Positions 40,301-51,398 are shown, numbered from the stretch's first letter. The stretch is DNA of 64,000 nt from Quatrionicoccus australiensis (GCF_020510525.1 NZ_CP075188.1:2914001-2978000); one strand, 5' to 3'. Translations and numbers: made by a program. The notes: generated by a model from the letters alone, not told the origin.

Positions 40301-41086
40301 TCAGCCCCAGGCGGCGAGAAACTGCTGCCAGTGCGGCGCGCCGATCTTGCCGAGTTGCGCCTTGACGAAGTCGCATTCGGCCTTTTCCTCGGCTGCGCTC
40401 AGTTCACCGCGCAGGCGGCGGAAGCGGTTGTACACCAGATAGGTATTGATGACGTCGGTTTCGCAGTAGTCGCGAATCTCGCCGCCCTTGCCGGCCTGCC
40501 AGGCTTCCCATACCTTGCTGCCGTCCATGCCGAGCTTGCCGGGAAAGCCGTAAAGCTTGGCCAGATCGTCGAGCGGCGCATTGGCGCGGGCATTGTAGAG
40601 CGCCAGCAGATCCATCAGGTCGAGATGCCGTGTGTGGTAGCGGCTGATGTAGTTGTTCCACTTGAACTCGCGCGAATCGGCGTAATCGCCTTCGCCCATG
40701 TCCCAGTAGCGTGGCGCGGCGACGCCGTGCAGCATGCCGCGGTAGTGCAGCACCGGCAGGTCGAAACCGCTGCCGTTCCACGAAACGATCTGCGGTGTGA
40801 ATTTCTCGATGCCGTCGAAGAAGCGCTGGATGATCGCGCCTTCGTCCAGGTCAGGTTCGGACAGCGACCAGACCTTGAGACCGTCGCTGGTGCGCAGCAC
40901 GCAGGAGATGGTGACGACGCGCTGCAGGTGGAGTTGCAGGAAATCATTGCCGGTGCGCGCCCGCCGTTGCTGGAAGGCAAGCTCGGCGACTTCGTCGTCG
41001 GAAAGGCCGGCCGGCAGGTCGTTCAGGCGGCGCAGGCCGGCGACATCGGGAATCGTCTCGATATCAAAAACGAGAACCGGCTTCAT
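40301..41086 (-). CDS. PolB-like 3'-5' exonuclease
   Basis: 261 aa. DnaQ-fold motifs are in order: Exo I FDIETIPD (residues 5-12), Exo II WNGSGFDLPVLHYRG (near 103), Exo III YCETDVINTYLVY (near 210, YxxxD type). This matches the stand-alone exonuclease family related to the proofreading domain of DNA polymerase B, found in many proteobacteria. It should degrade single-stranded 3' ends; the physiological role is not defined. Its start overlaps the cysM stop by 4 nt. Confidence 0.88.
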   Translation of the reverse strand: MKPVLVFDIETIPDVAGLRRLNDLPAGLSDDEVAELAFQQRRARTGNDFLQLHLQRVVTISCVLRTSDGLKVWSLSEPDLDEGAIIQRFFDGIEKFTPQIVSWNGSGFDLPVLHYRGMLHGVAAPRYWDMGEGDYADSREFKWNNYISRYHTRHLDLMDLLALYNARANAPLDDLAKLYGFPGKLGMDGSKVWEAWQAGKGGEIRDYCETDVINTYLVYNRFRRLRGELSAAEEKAECDFVKAQLGKIGAPHWQQFLAAWG

Positions 41087-41982
41087 GCCGGGAAGACGCC
41101 GGTCGACAGGTAACGGTCGCCGCGGTCGCAGACGATGGAAACGATCGTCGCATTCTCCAGCGTCTGTGCCAGGCGCAGCGCCACGGCCAGCGCACCGCCC
41201 GAGGAAATGCCGGCAAAGATGCCTTCTTCGGTTGCCAGGCGGCGCGTCATCGCCTCGGCATCGCCCTGGCTGACATATTCGATACGGTCGACGTTGGTTT
41301 TATCGTAAATCTTCGGCAGGTAGGCTTCCGGCCACTTGCGGATACCCGGGATCTGGCTGCCGTCTTCCGGCTGGCATCCAACGATCTGGATTGCCGGATT
41401 GACTGACTTGAGGAAGGCGGAGGTGCCCATGATGGTGCCGGTGGTGCCCATGCTGGAAACGAAATGCGTGATCCGGCCGTCGGTGTCGCGCCAGATTTCT
41501 GGGCCGGTGCCCTCGATGTGGGCACGCGGATTGTCCGGATTGGCAAACTGGTCGAGGATGATGCCCTTGCCTTCGTTGCGCATCTTCTCGGCGATGTCGC
41601 GACACAGCTCCATGCCGCCATCCTTGGGCGTCAGGACCAGTTCGGCGCCGTAGGCACGCATGCTCTGGCGGCGCTCGATGCTCTGGTTTTCGGGCATCAC
41701 CAGGATCATCTTGTAACCCTTGATCGCCGCCGCCATGGCCAGCGCAATGCCGGTATTTCCGGAGGTCGCCTCGATCAGCGTATCGCCCGGCTTGATCTCG
41801 CCACGCGCTTCGGCATGCACGATCATCGACAGGGCCGGCCGGTCCTTGACCGAACCTGCCGGGTTGTTGCCTTCAAGCTTGGCGAGAATCACGTTGCCAC
41901 GCCTGTCGTTGTCGGCGCCGGGGACGCGTTGCAAACGTACCAGCGGCGTGTTTCCGACAAAATCCTGCAGGGTTTTATACAT
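41083..41982 (-). CDS. cysM: Cysteine synthase B
   Basis: 299 aa from [10 protein letters not shown]; the frame is open 20 codons further but those lie within hldD. PLP Lys is in [12 protein letters not shown] (near 45), the substrate loop is [10 protein letters not shown], and the C-terminal PLP phosphate loop is [11 protein letters not shown]. It makes cysteine from O-acetylserine and sulfide or thiosulfate. The start overlaps the hldD stop by 8 nt, tying it to the LPS operon. Confidence 0.95.
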   Translation of the reverse strand: MYKTLQDFVGNTPLVRLQRVPGADNDRRGNVILAKLEGNNPAGSVKDRPALSMIVHAEARGEIKPGDTLIEATSGNTGIALAMAAAIKGYKMILVMPENQSIERRQSMRAYGAELVLTPKDGGMELCRDIAEKMRNEGKGIILDQFANPDNPRAHIEGTGPEIWRDTDGRITHFVSSMGTTGTIMGTSAFLKSVNPAIQIVGCQPEDGSQIPGIRKWPEAYLPKIYDKTNVDRIEYVSQGDAEAMTRRLATEEGIFAGISSGGALAVALRLAQTLENATIVSIVCDRGDRYLSTGVFPA

Positions 41983-42973
41983 GCTTTTGCAGCCACTCGA
42001 TGTATTGGGAAACGCCTTCCTCAACCGTGGCCATCGGGGCAACGTAGCCGGCAGCGCGCAACTTGGCCAGATCGGCCTGCGTGTATGCCTGGTACTTGCC
42101 CTTCAGCGCCTCGGGAAAGGCGGTGTATTCGAGCAAGCCTTGTGCCCGCAACTGGGCGAGATCGAGCGGCGCCTCGCTTTTTGCCTTGCGGCAGCCGTTG
42201 ACCGCTGCGACAGCGACATCGTTGAAGCTCTGGGCGCGGCCGGAACCGAGATTGAAGATGCCGGACTTTTCCGGATGGTCGAGGAAGAACAGATTGACCT
42301 TGGCGACGTCACCGACATAGACGAAATCGCGCATCTGGCCGCCGTTTTCATAACCGTGCGAGCCTTCGAACAACTTGACCTTGCCGTCGGCGCGAAACTG
42401 GTTGAAGTTGTGAAACGCTACAGAAGCCATGCGCCCCTTGTGCAGTTCGCGCGGCCCATAGACATTGAAGTAGCGGAAGCCGACGATCTGCGACGACGGA
42501 TTTTCGGCGAGGCGCTGGCGCACGATCTGGTCGAACAGGAACTTCGAGTAGCCATAGACATTGAGCGGCCCCTCGAACTCGCGCTCTTCCTTGAAGGTGC
42601 TGGACGCACCGTAGGTCGCCGCGCTCGACGCGTAGAGGAACTGGACGTCCTGGTCCAGGCACCAGTCGAGCAGGATGCAGGAGTAACGGTAATTGTTCTC
42701 CATCATGTAGCGACCGTCGGTTTCCATGGTGTCGGAACAGGCGCCTTCATGGAAGATCGCGTCGATCTCGCCGTCGTAGTGGCCGGCCTGGATGCGCGCA
42801 ATGAAATCGTTCTTGTCGATGTAGTCACTGATCTCGCAATCGATCAGGTTCTTGAACTTTTCGGCCTTGGCCAAGTTGTCGACCGCGATGATTTTGGTCA
42901 CGCCGCGCTCGTTGAGCGCCTTGACGATGTTGGAACCGATAAAACCGGCAGCGCCGGTAACGACTATGTACAT
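41975..42973 (-). CDS. hldD: ADP-L-glycero-D-manno-heptose 6-epimerase
   Basis: 332 aa SDR enzyme. NADP motif [12 protein letters not shown] at the N-terminus; catalytic segment [14 protein letters not shown] and Tyr-x3-Lys in [11 protein letters not shown]. It completes ADP-heptose synthesis for the LPS inner core. It follows the heptose kinase gene by 9 bp. Confidence 0.96.
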   Translation of the reverse strand: MYIVVTGAAGFIGSNIVKALNERGVTKIIAVDNLAKAEKFKNLIDCEISDYIDKNDFIARIQAGHYDGEIDAIFHEGACSDTMETDGRYMMENNYRYSCILLDWCLDQDVQFLYASSAATYGASSTFKEEREFEGPLNVYGYSKFLFDQIVRQRLAENPSSQIVGFRYFNVYGPRELHKGRMASVAFHNFNQFRADGKVKLFEGSHGYENGGQMRDFVYVGDVAKVNLFFLDHPEKSGIFNLGSGRAQSFNDVAVAAVNGCRKAKSEAPLDLAQLRAQGLLEYTAFPEALKGKYQAYTQADLAKLRAAGYVAPMATVEEGVSQYIEWLQKHV

Positions 42974-42982
42974 GGCTATTCC

Positions 42983-43909
42983 TTACAGGGCAGCGGCGAG
43001 TTCTTCACGGGTAACGACGGCGGTCCCCAACTTGCCGACGACAATGCCGGCGGCGACATTGGCGGCGCGGATGGCTTCCGCCCAGTCGGCACCTGCGGCG
43101 AGCATGACGGCGAGCGTTGCAATCACGGTATCGCCGGCACCGGAGACATCGAACACCTCGCGCGCCTGCGCCGGCTGGTGGTGGATCTCGTCGGCGGCAA
43201 ACAGCGTCATGCCTTCTTCACTGCGCGTCACGAGCAAGGCTTCGAGGCCCAGTTCGGCACGCAGTTTCTGCGACTTGGCGAAGAGTTCGTCATCCGACGC
43301 CCAACGCCCGACCACTTCGCGCAGTTCCGAGCGATTCGGCGTGATCACCGTGGCGCCGGTGTACTTGGCGTAATCATCGCCCTTCGGATCGACCAGCACC
43401 GGTTTGCCGGCAGCGCGTGCCAGGCGGATCATTTCGGCGATGTGGGTCAGACCGCCCTTGCCGTAATCGGAGAGAATCACCGCGTCGCACTGGGCGACCC
43501 GGCGCTCGAACTCGGCGAGCTTGGCATCGAGAATTTCATGCGACGGCGTCGTTTCGAAATCGATGCGCAGCAGTTGCTGCTGCCGGCCAATGACGCGCAA
43601 CTTGACCGTGGTGTCGATCGCCCGGTCGACGTGCAAACCGGCATCGATTTCACCTTCGGCAAGCAGGCTGCGCAGGCTACGCCCGGCATCATCATCTCCG
43701 ACCACCGACAGCAAGGCCGTCCGGGCGCCGAGCGCCGCGGCATTGCGCGCGACGTTGGCGGCGCCGCCCAGGCGCTCCTCGACACGTTCGACCTTGACCA
43801 CCGGCACCGGCGCTTCCGGCGAAATCCGGTTGACCTCGCCGAACCAGTAGCGGTCGAGCATGACATCGCCGACCACGAGCAGACGCACTTGCAAGACTTT
43901 GTCCAGCAT
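42983..43909 (-). CDS. rfaE1: D-glycero-beta-D-manno-heptose-7-phosphate kinase (HldE N-terminal domain homologue)
   Basis: 308 aa PfkB-type kinase with GGAANVARNAAALGA (substrate site) and the PfkB signature DVSGAGDTVIATLA containing the catalytic Asp. In E. coli this domain is fused to an adenylyltransferase in HldE. Here only the kinase is present, so a separate adenylyltransferase (rfaE2/hldC) must lie elsewhere, as is common in betaproteobacteria. It is 4 bp from the ugd stop. Confidence 0.93.
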   Translation of the reverse strand: MLDKVLQVRLLVVGDVMLDRYWFGEVNRISPEAPVPVVKVERVEERLGGAANVARNAAALGARTALLSVVGDDDAGRSLRSLLAEGEIDAGLHVDRAIDTTVKLRVIGRQQQLLRIDFETTPSHEILDAKLAEFERRVAQCDAVILSDYGKGGLTHIAEMIRLARAAGKPVLVDPKGDDYAKYTGATVITPNRSELREVVGRWASDDELFAKSQKLRAELGLEALLVTRSEEGMTLFAADEIHHQPAQAREVFDVSGAGDTVIATLAVMLAAGADWAEAIRAANVAAGIVVGKLGTAVVTREELAAAL

Positions 43910-43913
43910 GCAG

Positions 43914-45233
43914 TTACCGTCCGATCGCGAAGTATTCGATCCCCTGCTCGCGCACGAACTTCGGATCGTAAAGATTGCGCCCGTCGAAAACCACCGGATG
44001 CTTCAAAGCCTGCTTGATGGCGTCGAAATCCGGGCTGCGGAATTCCTTCCACTCAGTGACGATGAGCAGTGCATCGGCCTTGTCGAGCGCCCCCATCGGG
44101 TTCTCGGCATATTGCAGGCGGCTGTCGTCGCCGAAGATGCGCTGCGTCTCGTGCATGGCGACCGGATCGTAGGCAGACACCGTGGCACCGGCGGCAAACA
44201 GGTCGGCGATCAGTTCGCGGCTCGGCGCTTCGCGCATGTCGTCGGTATTGGGCTTGAAGGACAGACCCCAGAGCGCGAAATGCATGCCCTTCAAGTCACC
44301 GAAGCGGGCCTTGAGTTTCTTGGTCAGGATGTGTTTCTGTTCGTCATTGGCTTCCTCGACCGCGGTCAGCACCTTGAGCGTGATACCGGCATCATCCTGG
44401 GCGGTGGCGATCAGCGCCTTGACGTCCTTCGGGAAGCAGGAGCCGCCGTAGCCGCAACCGGGATACAGGAAGTGGTAACCGATACGCGGATCGGAACCGA
44501 TGCCCTGGCGGACCATTTCGATGTCGGCACCGAGCACTTCGGCCAGGTTGGCGAGTTCGTTCATGAAGCTGATGCGCGTCGCCAGCATGGCGTTGGCGGC
44601 GTACTTGGTCAGCTCGGCACTCTTCACGTCGGTGATGATCAGGCGTTCGTGATTGCGCTGGAAGGGCGCGTAGAGCGCGCGCATCAGGTGAATGGCCTGC
44701 TCTTCCTCGGCGCCGACGACGATGCGGTCCGGCCGCATGAAGTCTTCGACCGCCGCACCTTCCTTGAGGAATTCCGGGTTGGAAACGACGCTGTAAGGGA
44801 TGTCGACCGCACGCTTGGTCAGTTCGTCGGCGATCGCCGCCTTGACCTTGGCACCGGTACCGACCGGCACCGTGCTCTTGTCGACGATGACCTTGTAATC
44901 GGTCATCAGGCGGCCGATGTTGCGCGCCGCGCCGAGCACGTACTGCAGGTCGGCCGAACCGTCCTCATCCGGCGGCGTGCCGACCGCGATGAACTGGATG
45001 GTGCCGTGCTGCACGGCCTTTTCAATATCGGTCGTGAAATGCAGTCGACCGGCGGCGACATTGCGCCGGACCATTTCCTGCAGACCCGGTTCGTAAATGG
45101 GAATACCGCCCTCTTCAAGGATGCGGATCTTTTCCGGATCGACGTCCAGACAGAGAACGTCGTTACCCACTTCAGCAAGACAGGTGCCACTGACCAGACC
45201 GACATAGCCGGTGCCGACAACGGTAATTTTCAT
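43914..45233 (-). CDS. ugd: UDP-glucose 6-dehydrogenase
   Basis: 439 aa. NAD motif [18 protein letters not shown] at the N-terminus; active-site Cys in [18 protein letters not shown] (near 262); C-terminal UDP-binding domain with FDGRNLYDP. It oxidises UDP-glucose to UDP-glucuronate for exopolysaccharide or lipid A modification. It is placed between lapB and the heptose kinase, within the envelope part of the operon. Confidence 0.96.
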   Translation of the reverse strand: MKITVVGTGYVGLVSGTCLAEVGNDVLCLDVDPEKIRILEEGGIPIYEPGLQEMVRRNVAAGRLHFTTDIEKAVQHGTIQFIAVGTPPDEDGSADLQYVLGAARNIGRLMTDYKVIVDKSTVPVGTGAKVKAAIADELTKRAVDIPYSVVSNPEFLKEGAAVEDFMRPDRIVVGAEEEQAIHLMRALYAPFQRNHERLIITDVKSAELTKYAANAMLATRISFMNELANLAEVLGADIEMVRQGIGSDPRIGYHFLYPGCGYGGSCFPKDVKALIATAQDDAGITLKVLTAVEEANDEQKHILTKKLKARFGDLKGMHFALWGLSFKPNTDDMREAPSRELIADLFAAGATVSAYDPVAMHETQRIFGDDSRLQYAENPMGALDKADALLIVTEWKEFRSPDFDAIKQALKHPVVFDGRNLYDPKFVREQGIEYFAIGR

Positions 45234-45242
45234 GGATGCTTC

Positions 45243-46415
45243 CTACAATGTTTGATCGAATTCTTCACTGCGCCGTGGCGGATAGGTTTCCCAGCCACCG
45301 CAGGCCGGACAGCGCCAGTAGAACTGGCGGGCCTTGAAGCCGCAATTATCGCACCGATAACGCGACAGGCGCTTGGTGTAGCCCTGGATGATGGTCTTGG
45401 CCAGCTCGACATCGACGCGCACTTCCGGCTCAACCAGCGGCAGACGCGCACTCATCAATTTTTCCAGGCCGAGCAGGGTCGGATTGCGCTGCAACTCGTC
45501 GCGCACCAGACGGTAAGCCGACTCGGTGCCCTCGCCTTCAAGAATCAATTGATAGACGACATCGAGCAGATCGAGCGAAGGATAGCGCTCAAGATAGGCG
45601 CGCAGCAGTGCCGCACCTTCGTCGCGCCGCTCCAGCTTGCGATAGGTTTCGAGCAGGCGCTGGGCCACCAGGGCCAGGTAGGCCGGATCCTGCTGCTCGA
45701 TGCGCTGCCAGGCCTCGATGGCGTCAAGGAGCTTGCCCTCCTGCAGCAACAGGTCGCCCTGCAGCAGGCTGGCGCGCACGCACTTGCGGTTCTGCTGCAT
45801 CGCCTGCTCAAGGTATTCGCGCGCCGAATCCGGGCGCGAACGCATGATTTCATTGGCGGCCAGTTCGCAGTAATACTCGGCCACATCGCGCTGCGAAGCA
45901 ATTTCCGGCAACTCGCGGGCAATCTCGACCGCCTTCAGCCACTCTTTCTCGACCTGGTAGATCTCGAGCAGGTTGCGCTTGGCTTCGGCGTCGAACGAGG
46001 TAGCAAGCAGCTTGTTGAACATCTCCTCGGCCCGATCCAGCAGGCCGGCCTTGAGATAATCCTGGGCCAGTTCGGAGAGGGCATGCAGACGGACCTTTTC
46101 ATCGAGATCTTCCCGATCGATCAGGTTCTGGTGCATGCGGATCGCCCGTTCGGTTTCACCACGGCGACGGAACAGGTTGCCGAGCGCAAAATGCAGCTCG
46201 ACGGTCTGAGAATCGACCTTGGCAACCTCGAGAAAGGAATCGATGGCCTTGTCCGGCTCTTCGTTGAGCAGGAAATTCAAGCCCTGAAAATACGAGCGCG
46301 GCAAGGCGCGCGACTCATGCACCACCTGGCGCATATCCACCCGTGCCGCCGCCCAGCCCAGCGCGAAAAAAACTGGGATCAGCAGCAGCTGCCAGTATTC
46401 GAACAGATCATTCAT
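45243..46415 (-). CDS. lapB: Lipopolysaccharide assembly protein B
   Basis: 390 aa. One N-terminal TM anchor (LLLIPVFFALGWAAA) is followed by about nine TPR units (35-330) and a C-terminal rubredoxin-like zinc ribbon, CDNCGFKARQFYWRCPACGG. LapB couples LPS transport with FtsH-mediated control of LpxC. Its start overlaps the lapA stop by 4 nt. Confidence 0.95.
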   Translation of the reverse strand: MNDLFEYWQLLLIPVFFALGWAAARVDMRQVVHESRALPRSYFQGLNFLLNEEPDKAIDSFLEVAKVDSQTVELHFALGNLFRRRGETERAIRMHQNLIDREDLDEKVRLHALSELAQDYLKAGLLDRAEEMFNKLLATSFDAEAKRNLLEIYQVEKEWLKAVEIARELPEIASQRDVAEYYCELAANEIMRSRPDSAREYLEQAMQQNRKCVRASLLQGDLLLQEGKLLDAIEAWQRIEQQDPAYLALVAQRLLETYRKLERRDEGAALLRAYLERYPSLDLLDVVYQLILEGEGTESAYRLVRDELQRNPTLLGLEKLMSARLPLVEPEVRVDVELAKTIIQGYTKRLSRYRCDNCGFKARQFYWRCPACGGWETYPPRRSEEFDQTL

Positions 46416-46696
46416 ACGGCAGGTGGCTCGGGAACAACGACGGCGGCAGCCTTGGTTTCACTCGCCGCGCGCTTGAGGCGGGATATTTCGCGGCGCTGGC
46501 GATAAATCACCCCGAGCAGCGACAGGACACCCAGGAGCGCACCACCAGCAAAAAAGGCAAGCAGAACAATGACCAGCGGCGCCTGCCAGATCTGGCCAAA
46601 AATGAAATTCAGATTGACCGGATCGGTATTCTGCAGCGCGAAGAGCAGCAGAAACGAAAAAATGACGAGCCGTACGGCCCAGGTGATTGCAGTCAT
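46412..46696 (-). CDS. lapA: Lipopolysaccharide assembly protein A
   Basis: 94 aa. Two TM helices (about 6-24 and 43-63) flank NLNFIFGQIWQAPLVIV, followed by a short basic cytoplasmic helix. It partners LapB in the inner membrane. A terminator hairpin lies just upstream, between ihfB and lapA, so lapAB probably needs its own promoter or regulated readthrough. Confidence 0.93.
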   Translation of the reverse strand: MTAITWAVRLVIFSFLLLFALQNTDPVNLNFIFGQIWQAPLVIVLLAFFAGGALLGVLSLLGVIYRQRREISRLKRAASETKAAAVVVPEPPAV

Positions 46697-46705
46697 GGAT
46701 TCAAA

Positions 46706-46737
46706 TAAAAAGGGGCAGTGAAATGACTCACTGCCCC
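46706..46737 (-). terminator. Terminator or attenuator between ihfB and lapA
   Basis: Minus-strand GGGGCAGTGA-N6-TCACTGCCCC followed by TTTTTATTTG, 10 bp before the lapA ATG. It closes the rpsA-ihfB unit while leaving lapA inside the same gene string. Confidence 0.85.
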
Positions 46738-46765
46738 GAATCTACCACATTGCGCCTGCGCGACG

Positions 46766-47050
46766 TCAGATCGACTGATCGACCCGCTCACGCAGTTCCT
46801 TGCCTGCCTTGAAGTGGGGAACCCACTTGGCAGGTACGCTGACCTTGTCCCCCGATTTGGGGTTACGACCGGTGCGCGGCGGCCGGTAGTTGAGCGCAAA
46901 GCTGCCGAAGCCGCGGATCTCGATACGATCCCCACGCACCAAGGCGTCGGACATCGCATCGAGCATCATCTTGACCGCGAAATCAGCATCCTTCGCCACC
47001 AACTGCGGAAATCGCTCCGCCAGCCGGGCGATGAGCTCGGATTTGGTCAT
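46766..47050 (-). CDS. ihfB: Integration host factor subunit beta
   Basis: 94 aa. HU/IHF fold with the arm signature [20 protein letters not shown] and IHF-beta-specific start [17 protein letters not shown]. It bends DNA as a heterodimer with IhfA. It is 12 bp after rpsA, the conserved rpsA-ihfB pair. Confidence 0.96.
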   Translation of the reverse strand: MTKSELIARLAERFPQLVAKDADFAVKMMLDAMSDALVRGDRIEIRGFGSFALNYRPPRTGRNPKSGDKVSVPAKWVPHFKAGKELRERVDQSI

Positions 47051-47062
47051 GCTTTTTGCCTA

Positions 47063-48742
47063 TCAGCCTTGCTGGTTGAGCTTGGCCTTGAGCAGGGCAC
47101 CCAGATTGGTCGTACCGGAAGCAGCGGAGTTCGACTCGGCAGAGAACTTCTGCAGGGCTTCGTGCTGTTCGGCTTGATCCTTGGCCTTGATGGACAGGTT
47201 GATACCACGGGTCTTGCGATCCACGTTGATGATCATGGCTTCAACCACATCGCCCACCTTGAGGTGTTGCGACAGGTCGTCGATACGATCACGCGAGAAC
47301 TCGGAAGCGCGCAGATAGCCTTCGTTTTCACCGTCCAGCGTCAGCACGGCACCCTTGGCGTCAACCGTCTTGACGGTGGCGTTAACGATGCTGTTCTTTT
47401 CGTGGGTAGCGATGAAGTTGGTGTACGGATCGCCTTCGAGCTGCTTGATACCCAGGGAGATGCGTTCCTTTTCAACATCAATGCCGAGGACGACGGCTTC
47501 AACTTCGTCACCCTTCTTGAAGTTGCGGATGGCTTCTTCGCCGGTGGCAGACCAGGACAGGTCGGACAGGTGAACCAGACCATCGATACCGCCAGGCAGA
47601 CCGATGAAGATGCCGAAGTCGGTGATCGACTTGATGGCGCCCTTGACCTTGTCACCCTTCTTCTGGTTCATCGCAAAGTCATCCCACGGATTCGGGGCAC
47701 ATTGCTTCATGCCGAGCGAAATGCGGCGACGCTCTTCGTCGATTTCCAGGATCATGACTTCAACTTCATCACCCAGGGAAACGACCTTGGACGGATGAAC
47801 GTTCTTGTTGGTCCAGTCCATTTCGGAAACGTGAACCAGGCCTTCGATGCCTTGTTCGATTTCAACGAATGAACCGTAGTCGGTCAGGTTGGTGACCTTG
47901 CCGAACAGGCGGGTACCGGCCGGGTAACGGCGGGCAATACCAACCCACGGATCGTCGCCCAGTTGCTTCATGCCCAGGGAGACGCGGTTCTTCTCGGCGT
48001 CGAACTTGAGGATCTTGGCGGTAACTTCGTCACCAACGTTGAGCACTTCGCTCGGGTGACGGACGCGGCGCCAGGCCAGGTCGGTGATGTGCAGCAGGCC
48101 ATCGATACCGCCGAGGTCGACGAATGCGCCGTAGTCGGTGATGTTTTTGACGATACCCTTGACGACAGTACCTTCCTTGAGGTTCTCGAGAAGCTTTTCG
48201 CGATCTTTGTCAGCGGTGGCTTCGAGCACGGCACGGCGGGACATCACGACGTTGTTGCGCTTGCGATCGAGCTTGATCACCTTGAACTCAAGGGTCTTGC
48301 CTTCGTACGGGGTGGTGTCCTTGACCGGACGCATGTCGACCAGCGAGCCCGGCAGGAAGGCACGGACGCCGTTGGACATGACGGTGAGACCGCCCTTGAC
48401 CTTGCCGGTAATCGTACCGGTGACCAGCGAGTTGTTGTTCAGGGCTTCTTCCAGGAAGTTCCAGGCGGCGATGCGCTTGGCGCGATCGCGCGACAGGCGC
48501 GTTGCGCCGTAGCCGTCTTCCAGCATTTCGATAGCGACCTGGACGAAATCGCCAACGGCAACTTCCAGTTCGCCCTGATCATTCAGGAATTCTTCGAGCG
48601 GAACATAGGATTCCGATTTCAGGCCGGCATTGACCACAACGAAGTTGTGATCGATGAGCACCACTTCTGCAGTGATGACTTCGCCTTGACGCATTTCCTG
48701 GCGAGCCAGGGATTCTTCAAATAGTTGAGCAAAAGATTCCAT
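47063..48742 (-). CDS. rpsA: 30S ribosomal protein S1
   Basis: 559 aa with six S1/OB repeats (about 21-87, 105-171, 192-260, 277-347, 364-434, 451-520). The last four share the [22 protein letters not shown] core. It binds mRNA leaders and promotes initiation. Upstream, 48743-48834 holds a GC hairpin without a T run. rpsA mRNAs are often autoregulated in their leader; a leader structure here is possible. Confidence 0.97.
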   Translation of the reverse strand: MESFAQLFEESLARQEMRQGEVITAEVVLIDHNFVVVNAGLKSESYVPLEEFLNDQGELEVAVGDFVQVAIEMLEDGYGATRLSRDRAKRIAAWNFLEEALNNNSLVTGTITGKVKGGLTVMSNGVRAFLPGSLVDMRPVKDTTPYEGKTLEFKVIKLDRKRNNVVMSRRAVLEATADKDREKLLENLKEGTVVKGIVKNITDYGAFVDLGGIDGLLHITDLAWRRVRHPSEVLNVGDEVTAKILKFDAEKNRVSLGMKQLGDDPWVGIARRYPAGTRLFGKVTNLTDYGSFVEIEQGIEGLVHVSEMDWTNKNVHPSKVVSLGDEVEVMILEIDEERRRISLGMKQCAPNPWDDFAMNQKKGDKVKGAIKSITDFGIFIGLPGGIDGLVHLSDLSWSATGEEAIRNFKKGDEVEAVVLGIDVEKERISLGIKQLEGDPYTNFIATHEKNSIVNATVKTVDAKGAVLTLDGENEGYLRASEFSRDRIDDLSQHLKVGDVVEAMIINVDRKTRGINLSIKAKDQAEQHEALQKFSAESNSAASGTTNLGALLKAKLNQQG

Positions 48743-48834
48743 TGACGGAGAGAGCTTTCATGCCGCGAATCGCTAAATCCACAGCGGGTTAGAGTTGAAA
48801 ACATATCGCCGGCCCGTCGGCCGGCAACACCTTG

Positions 48835-50787
48835 CTACATTGCTTCCTTGCTCCACGCCAGCACCTGGTTCACCGCCTGTTCGATGGTGAGGCCTGTCGT
48901 ATCAAGCAACTTGGCATCTGCCTCCTGTCTGAGCGGCGCCACGCTACGCTGGGAATCCCGTTCGTCACGTTGCTGCAGGTCTAACAGAAGGTCCGCGAGA
49001 TTAGCAGAGAATCCTTTTTCGATCAACTGCTTATAACGGCGTTCGGCGCGCGCCTCGGCACTGGCCGTGAGGAAGACCTTGAGCGGCGCTTGCGGGAAAA
49101 CCACCGAGCCCATGTCGCGCCCGTCGCCGATCAGGCCCGGTGCGCGATTGAAGGTGCGCTGACGGAACAGCAGCGCGTCGCGCACCGCCGGCAGGGCAGC
49201 GACTTTCGAGGCGCCGGCCGAGATTTCCTCGGTCCGGATCGAATCGCCGACCAGCTCGCCGTTGAGACGGATATCGCCGGCCGTGAATTCGGCATCAAGC
49301 CGCGTCGCGATGGCGGCGACACCGCTTTCGTCCGCCCAGTCGACGCCGGCTTTTTGTGCCGCCAGCGCGGTCAACCGGTAAAGCGCCCCGGAATCCAGAT
49401 AGTCATAACCCAGGGCTGCCGCGACGCGCGCCGCGACCGTGCCCTTGCCAGAAGCCGACGGACCGTCGATGGCGATCACCGGCGCCGCCTTGCTCACCTT
49501 GGCAAAGCAGGCGAAATAATCGGGGAAGGTCTTGCCGACGCATTTCGGATCATTGATGCGCAAAGGCGTACCAAAGGCCGCCAGCGAGAAGCACATCGCC
49601 ATGCGGTGATCGTCGTAGGTGTCGATCGCGGCCGGCTGCAGGCTGGCCGGCGTGACACGGATGTAGTCGGCGCCCTCCTCGACCTCGGCACCGAGCTTCT
49701 TCAGCTCGGTCGCCATCGCGGCGATGCGGTCGGTTTCCTTGACGCGCCAGCTGGCGATGTTGCGCAGCGTGGTCGTGCCCCTGGCGAACAGCGCGGCGGT
49801 GGCCAGCGTCATTGCCGCATCGGGAATGTGGTTGCAATCGAGGTCGACCGCGACGAGGCCGCCTTGCGGCGCACGCGCTTCCATCCAGTTCGGGCCGGTC
49901 GTGATGACGGCGCCCATCTGCGCCAGCGCTTCGGCAAACTTGACGTCGCCCTGGATCGATTCGCTGCCGACGCCTTCGACGCGCACCGGCCCGCCGCCGA
50001 TGGCGCCGAGCGCCAGGAAGTAGGAAGCCGACGAAGCATCGCCCTCGACGTAAATGGTACCCGGCGAGACGTAGCGACTGCCCGCCTTGACGGTGAAACG
50101 TTGCCAGCCGTCGCGCTCGACGACGACGCCGAAGCGCGCCATGATCGCCAGCGTGATCTCGATGTAAGGCTTGGAAATCAGCTCGCCGACGACGTCGACC
50201 GCTACCGTTTCGCCGGTCAGCGGCAAGGCCATGAGCAGGCCGGTCAGGAACTGGCTGGAGACGTCACCACGCACCTTGACCACACCGCCCGGCTGGATCG
50301 CGGCCGGTTTGAGCTGCAGCGGCGGGAAGCCGTCGTTGCCGAGATAGCTGATGTCGGCGCCGAGCTGACGCAGACCATCGACCAGATCGCCGATCGGCCG
50401 CTCGTGCATGCGGGCGACGCCCTTCAAGACGTAATCGCCGCCGGCCAGCGCCAGCGCCGCGGTCAGCGGCCGGAAGGCCGTGCCGGCATTGCCCAGAAAA
50501 AGCTCCGCCTGGCGCACCGGGAAATGCCCGCCGCAGCCGGTGATCGTCCAGTTTTCGCCCCCCAGCGAGGCGACACCGACGCCAAGCGTCTTCAGCGCAT
50601 CGAGCATGCGTTCGGTATCGTCGGAGGCGAGCAGGTCGCGCACCTCGGTTGCCCCCTCGGCCAGCGCCGCAAGCAGCAGCACGCGGTTGGAAATGCTCTT
50701 CGAACCGGGCAGGCGCACCGTGCCGCCGGCCGAGATCAACTGGGGAAGATCGAGAAATTCAGTACTCAAGGACAACTCCGTTTGCAA
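48835..50787 (-). CDS. aroA-cmk: Fused EPSP synthase-cytidylate kinase
   Basis: 650 aa encoding two enzymes in one frame. AroA covers about 1-430 ([56 protein letters not shown]). CMK covers about 435-650 with P-loop [17 protein letters not shown] and the CMP-site segment [11 protein letters not shown]. The link between them is only about 5 residues (VSKAA). AroA joins shikimate-3-phosphate and PEP; CMK phosphorylates CMP/dCMP. Separate adjacent aroA and cmk genes are the rule upstream of rpsA, so this is a fusion of neighbours. No stop codon or frame change separates the halves. Confidence 0.94.
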   Translation of the reverse strand: MQTELSLSTEFLDLPQLISAGGTVRLPGSKSISNRVLLLAALAEGATEVRDLLASDDTERMLDALKTLGVGVASLGGENWTITGCGGHFPVRQAELFLGNAGTAFRPLTAALALAGGDYVLKGVARMHERPIGDLVDGLRQLGADISYLGNDGFPPLQLKPAAIQPGGVVKVRGDVSSQFLTGLLMALPLTGETVAVDVVGELISKPYIEITLAIMARFGVVVERDGWQRFTVKAGSRYVSPGTIYVEGDASSASYFLALGAIGGGPVRVEGVGSESIQGDVKFAEALAQMGAVITTGPNWMEARAPQGGLVAVDLDCNHIPDAAMTLATAALFARGTTTLRNIASWRVKETDRIAAMATELKKLGAEVEEGADYIRVTPASLQPAAIDTYDDHRMAMCFSLAAFGTPLRINDPKCVGKTFPDYFACFAKVSKAAPVIAIDGPSASGKGTVAARVAAALGYDYLDSGALYRLTALAAQKAGVDWADESGVAAIATRLDAEFTAGDIRLNGELVGDSIRTEEISAGASKVAALPAVRDALLFRQRTFNRAPGLIGDGRDMGSVVFPQAPLKVFLTASAEARAERRYKQLIEKGFSANLADLLLDLQQRDERDSQRSVAPLRQEADAKLLDTTGLTIEQAVNQVLAWSKEAM

Positions 50788-50849
50788 TGGCAGCGCCGCA
50801 CTGGGCGCCCGCCTGATTCGTTACCGGCCGGGCCGCATGGCCAGCCGCT

Positions 50850-51398
50850 TCAGGAAAATTTTTCGCAGGCCGCGAGATCGAGCCCCTGCCGGTCCTTCGC
50901 AGAAAGCAGCGGGGCACCGGCCGGCAGCGGCCAGGCGACACCGACTGCCGGATCGTCCCAGCGCAGACAGCGCTCGCTGGCCGGATCGTAATAGTCGGTG
51001 GTTTTGTAGAGAAATTCCGCCGTTTCGCTGAGCACCAGGAAGCCGTGTGCAAAGCCCTCGGGAATCCACAACTGCTTCTTGTTTTCCGCGCTGAGCCTGA
51101 CCCCGGCCCATTGCCCGAAGGTTTTGGCACTTTTCCGGAGGTCGACCGCTACGTCGAAAACCTCACCCTGCACGACCCGCACCAGCTTGCCCTGCGGCTT
51201 GCCGACTTGGTAATGCAGACCGCGCAGCACGTTCTGCGCCGATTTCGAGTGGTTATCCTGGACGAACTGGCGCTCGATACCGGTGGCCTCCGCGAATTCC
51301 CGCGCGTTGAAGCTTTCGAAGAAAAAGCCGCGCTCGTCGCCGAAGACTTTCGGCTCGATCAACAGTACGTCAGGGATTCCGGTCGGTATTACCTGCAT
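50850..51398 (-). CDS. rfbC: dTDP-4-dehydrorhamnose 3,5-epimerase
   Basis: 182 aa cupin-fold epimerase with FFFESFNAREFAEATG, QDNHSKSAQNVLRGLHYQ (catalytic His) and the GFAHGFLVLSETAEFLYKTT segment. Third gene of a dTDP-sugar set rfbB-rfbA-rfbC; it overlaps the rfbA stop by 1 nt. The final reductase RfbD is missing here. Confidence 0.95.
   Translation of the reverse strand: MQVIPTGIPDVLLIEPKVFGDERGFFFESFNAREFAEATGIERQFVQDNHSKSAQNVLRGLHYQVGKPQGKLVRVVQGEVFDVAVDLRKSAKTFGQWAGVRLSAENKKQLWIPEGFAHGFLVLSETAEFLYKTTDYYDPASERCLRWDDPAVGVAWPLPAGAPLLSAKDRQGLDLAACEKFS

Noticed and set aside
43860..46505. 881-codon plus-strand open frame across ugd and lapB
   Set aside because: It spans two well-supported minus-strand genes and has low-complexity shadow composition.
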